From the NCBI GenBank assembly GCA_009783365.1, contig WRHG01000020.1:1-16832 (forward strand): 16,832 bases of DNA, in the 5' to 3' direction. The notes under the pieces are model-generated. The model was not told where the DNA came from. It saw only the letters and a program-made list of their open reading frames with translations, and did not search any database. The first letter of the stretch is position 1. Each line of letters starts with the position of its first letter. Shown piece by piece: positions 14,091 through 16,832 of the stretch. This DNA comes from Clostridia bacterium (GTDB taxonomy: Bacteria > Bacillota_A > Clostridia > Christensenellales > Aristaeellaceae). Made by a program: the position numbers and the translations under genes.

Positions 14091-16520
14091 CTACTCTCGG
14101 ATCACGGCCTGATACTTCTCCGCGCACATCCCTTGCACCCTGTCCATCACCTTTTGAACCTCCGCCTCGGTAAGTGTCCGGTCCGGAGCCCTGAACGACA
14201 GGGAGAATGCCGCGCTCTTTCGACTCAGCCCCAGCTGGATGCCCCGGTATACGTCAAACAATGTCAGGCTTTCCAGCATGTTTCCGGCGGATTTTTTCAT
14301 ATCCGCCATAAGCGGGCCTATGGCGACGGATTCGGCCATCGCCAACGCCAGATCCCGGGTCACGGCTGGAAACCGGGGAAGAGGCTTCACCTCGCCCATG
14401 GGGACCGCGTCCGCCAGCATTCGCTGCAAATTCACCTCGGCTACCAAAGCCCGGCGCGGCATGTCAAAGGCTTCCAGCAAGTTGGGATGCGCCTCGCCCA
14501 GCTGCGCGTACAGGATATCGTTGCGGATCAGGCGGGCGCAGCGGCCCGGATGATAATAGGAATCCGCGCCGGGGACCACCTCCCAGGGTATGCCAAAGAT
14601 GGCGAGAAGGGCTTCCACTACTCCCCGCAAGGCAAAGAAATCGGCATTTTCGCCATAGATGCCCAGGCAGAGCCACTGGGTCTCCGTTGGCAAGCCCTCC
14701 GCCGTGACGTGATGAGGATCGAAGACAGTCCCCATCTCATAGAGACAAGCCCGCCCCGTAGCATGGTTCATGTTGAAAGCCAGGGTTGTCAGCATGTCCG
14801 GAACCAGACTCCCTCTCATCACCGCCGTATCCTCGCCCAGAGGATTGCGGATGGGCAAGGGCCGCATCCGGGGATCCTCCGGCGCCAGGCCCAGTTTGGC
14901 AATTTCTTTCATGCCCTGGAAGCTGTAATTCATGATCTCATAGTACCCATACCCATGCAAAAGGCTTGCCGCCTGATTTTTCAGCCTTCCCATGGAACTG
15001 TGGCCGCCCTGGGTGGTCTGTCCCAGGAAGGGCGTGGCGGCTATGTGCTCGTAGCCATAGATGCGCAGCACTTCCTCGCAAAGATCCGCCTCGCCGTCCA
15101 AATCACCGCGGTGAAGGGGCGCGGTAGCGGTCAGACTGTCCCCATCCACGGTAACGCCGAAGCCCAGGCGGGTCAGAATATCCTCCATGGCATTGGCGGG
15201 AATATCCACACCGGCCCGGTTCCGGATTCTCCGTATACTGGCGGTGATCGCCTGAGGAACTGCCGGAGCGGGATACAGATCGATCACGCCGTTCACCACG
15301 TCCCCGGCGTCCAGCTCGTTAACCAGCATGCAGGACCTCTGCAGCGCCTCCAGCACCGTGGCGGGGGATACGCCCCTCTCAAAGCGGCCGCTGCTCTCGG
15401 TGCGCATACCCAGGGCCCGGCCGGTCAGCCGGATGGACGTCCGGTCAAAGCTGGCGCACTCAAACAGGACGTCCCGCGTACTCTCCGTAATTTCACTCTC
15501 CCGACCTCCCATGATGCCGGCCAGGCCCGTGGGACCTTCCCCGTCGCAGATGAGCAGATCCCCGGGGCGCAGCGTCCGCTCCACCCCATCCAGGGTCGTA
15601 ATGCAGGCCGCGCGCGTTTTGTCGTCGGAAAATCCGCCGCCCGTACGATCTCCGGCCCTTCGCACGACGATCTTCTTCCCCCTTACTTTGTCCAAATCAT
15701 AGGCATGCATGGGGTGACCATACTCCAGCATCACGAAGTTGGTGATGTCCACGATGTTGCAAATGGGCCGTATACCCGCGCTGTGCAGGTACTTCCGCAT
15801 CCATAATGGGGAGGGGCCGATGCGCACGTTTTTAATTACCCGGGCTGCGAAACGGGGACACAGGTCCGCGTCCTCCACGGAAATCTTCACTTCCTGATGG
15901 ATGTCCCCTCCCGACGATCTTACGGTAATTTCCGGCGGATGCAGCGCCGTATTCAGCGCGGCGGCGGTTTCCCGGGCTATTCCCATGGCGCTGAGGCAAT
16001 CGGGCCGGTTTGCCAGGATCTCAAAGTCCACGGACACATCGTCCAGGCCTAGGTGAGGCCGCACGTCGCTGCCCAAAGGATAGTCCTCCAGAAAAATCAG
16101 CAGACCCTCCTCCCCCACGCTGGGGTATAGCTCCCGGGGCACCTTCAGTTCCGTGGCGGAGCAGAGCATGCCTTCGCTGAGCAGGCCCCGCAATTTGCCT
16201 TTCTTGATTTTTACACCTCCCGGGAGCCTTGCGCCCTCCAGGGCTACGGCCGCCAGGATGCCCACAGCTGCGTTGGGCGCGCCGCAGACGATTTGCAGCG
16301 GAGCCTCCCCTGCCACGTCCACGGTGCACAAACGCAAGTGGTCGCTGCCTTCCACCCTTTCACAGGTGAGCACCCTGCCCACCACAACCCGTTCCATCTC
16401 CCCGCCCAAATCCTCCACGCCCTCCACCGCCGTGCCGGTCATAACCATGCGCTTGGCAAAAGCATCGGGAGTAACGGGGATATCCGCATAGTCCTTCAAC
16501 ATGGTAAACGAAAGCTTCAT
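14091..16520 (-). CDS. pheT: Phenylalanine--tRNA ligase beta subunit
   Basis: This 809-residue protein is the full-length PheT, of the usual size. In order it has the N-terminal segment starting MKLSFTMLKDYAD, a tRNA-binding (EMAP-like) domain at about 40-150 (VVGRVLTCERVEGSDHLRLC), the B3/4 editing domain (about 210-390, with GHPMHAYDLDKV and GLAGIMGG), the B5 domain (about 405-475), the catalytic-like core and a C-terminal anticodon-binding FDX-ACB domain (about 714-808). It forms a 2:2 tetramer with PheS, whose gene ends 39 bases upstream. The segment at 288-308 (AGDRTGGGFSDDKTRAACIT) looks longer than the simple turn usual at this place; it could be a lineage insertion. An AAAGGAG site precedes the ATG at 16520. 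The CDF gene follows after 28 bases. Confidence 0.97.
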   Translation of the reverse strand: MKLSFTMLKDYADIPVTPDAFAKRMVMTGTAVEGVEDLGGEMERVVVGRVLTCERVEGSDHLRLCTVDVAGEAPLQIVCGAPNAAVGILAAVALEGARLPGGVKIKKGKLRGLLSEGMLCSATELKVPRELYPSVGEEGLLIFLEDYPLGSDVRPHLGLDDVSVDFEILANRPDCLSAMGIARETAAALNTALHPPEITVRSSGGDIHQEVKISVEDADLCPRFAARVIKNVRIGPSPLWMRKYLHSAGIRPICNIVDITNFVMLEYGHPMHAYDLDKVRGKKIVVRRAGDRTGGGFSDDKTRAACITTLDGVERTLRPGDLLICDGEGPTGLAGIMGGRESEITESTRDVLFECASFDRTSIRLTGRALGMRTESSGRFERGVSPATVLEALQRSCMLVNELDAGDVVNGVIDLYPAPAVPQAITASIRRIRNRAGVDIPANAMEDILTRLGFGVTVDGDSLTATAPLHRGDLDGEADLCEEVLRIYGYEHIAATPFLGQTTQGGHSSMGRLKNQAASLLHGYGYYEIMNYSFQGMKEIAKLGLAPEDPRMRPLPIRNPLGEDTAVMRGSLVPDMLTTLAFNMNHATGRACLYEMGTVFDPHHVTAEGLPTETQWLCLGIYGENADFFALRGVVEALLAIFGIPWEVVPGADSYYHPGRCARLIRNDILYAQLGEAHPNLLEAFDMPRRALVAEVNLQRMLADAVPMGEVKPLPRFPAVTRDLALAMAESVAIGPLMADMKKSAGNMLESLTLFDVYRGIQLGLSRKSAAFSLSFRAPDRTLTEAEVQKVMDRVQGMCAEKYQAVIRE

Positions 16521-16559
16521 AGCTCGATTCTCCTTTCTTTCGCCAGGGTTGCCGCCCTG

Positions 16560-16832
<273 letters not shown>

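Noticed and set aside
13851..15806. Open frame of 651 codons on the plus strand
   Set aside because: It is antisense to pheT and the CDF gene, is rich in His/Gln/Gly as typical of shadow frames in GC-rich genes, and has no domain.

Overview
The window looks like chromosomal DNA from a GC-rich member of the Bacillota, most likely a gut-type Clostridia. I infer this from the strong AAGGAGG-type ribosome binding sites, the style of the pheS/pheT and trpS proteins, a DUF6056 gene pair and an IS630-type relic. No rRNA or tRNA gene was seen, and the exact genus cannot be told from this sequence.

Layout. (1) Positions 1-576, minus strand: a zinc-ribbon/DUF1905 protein followed by the start of a second small protein that runs off the left edge and resembles a family annotated as putative immunity proteins. 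(2) 577-1343: no intact gene; a decayed IS630-family transposase lies at about 801-1140, and a promoter-like extended -10 sits just before the next operon. (3) 1344-11700, plus strand: one tightly packed run of eleven genes, mostly overlapping or separated by 21 bases or fewer. The order is two DUF6056 membrane proteins, a FabG-like SDR, an acyl carrier protein, an AMP-dependent acyl ligase, a LuxE-type acyl-protein synthetase, a LuxC-type acyl reductase, a GtrB/DPM1-like GT2 glycosyltransferase, a WecD-like GNAT acyltransferase and two SMR/ArnE-F-like small membrane proteins. (4) 11828-12844, plus strand: trpS, with its own likely promoter. (5) 12899-16832, minus strand: pheS (only its C-terminal end is in the window), pheT and a cation diffusion facilitator.

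How the large operon may work (inference). The membrane half resembles a three-part surface glycosylation module: the GT2 would load a sugar on a polyprenyl phosphate, the SMR pair would flip it, and one or both DUF6056 proteins, which look like GT-C enzymes, would transfer it outside the cell. The soluble half resembles the fatty acid reductase branch of the bacterial luminescence pathway (LuxE + LuxC) with its own ACP, ligase and ketoreductase, but with no luciferase (LuxA/LuxB) and no LuxD. Together they suggest that an acyl group is activated, held as a thioester, reduced to an aldehyde or alcohol, and used on or with a surface sugar or lipid. The end product is unknown and is the most interesting open question here.
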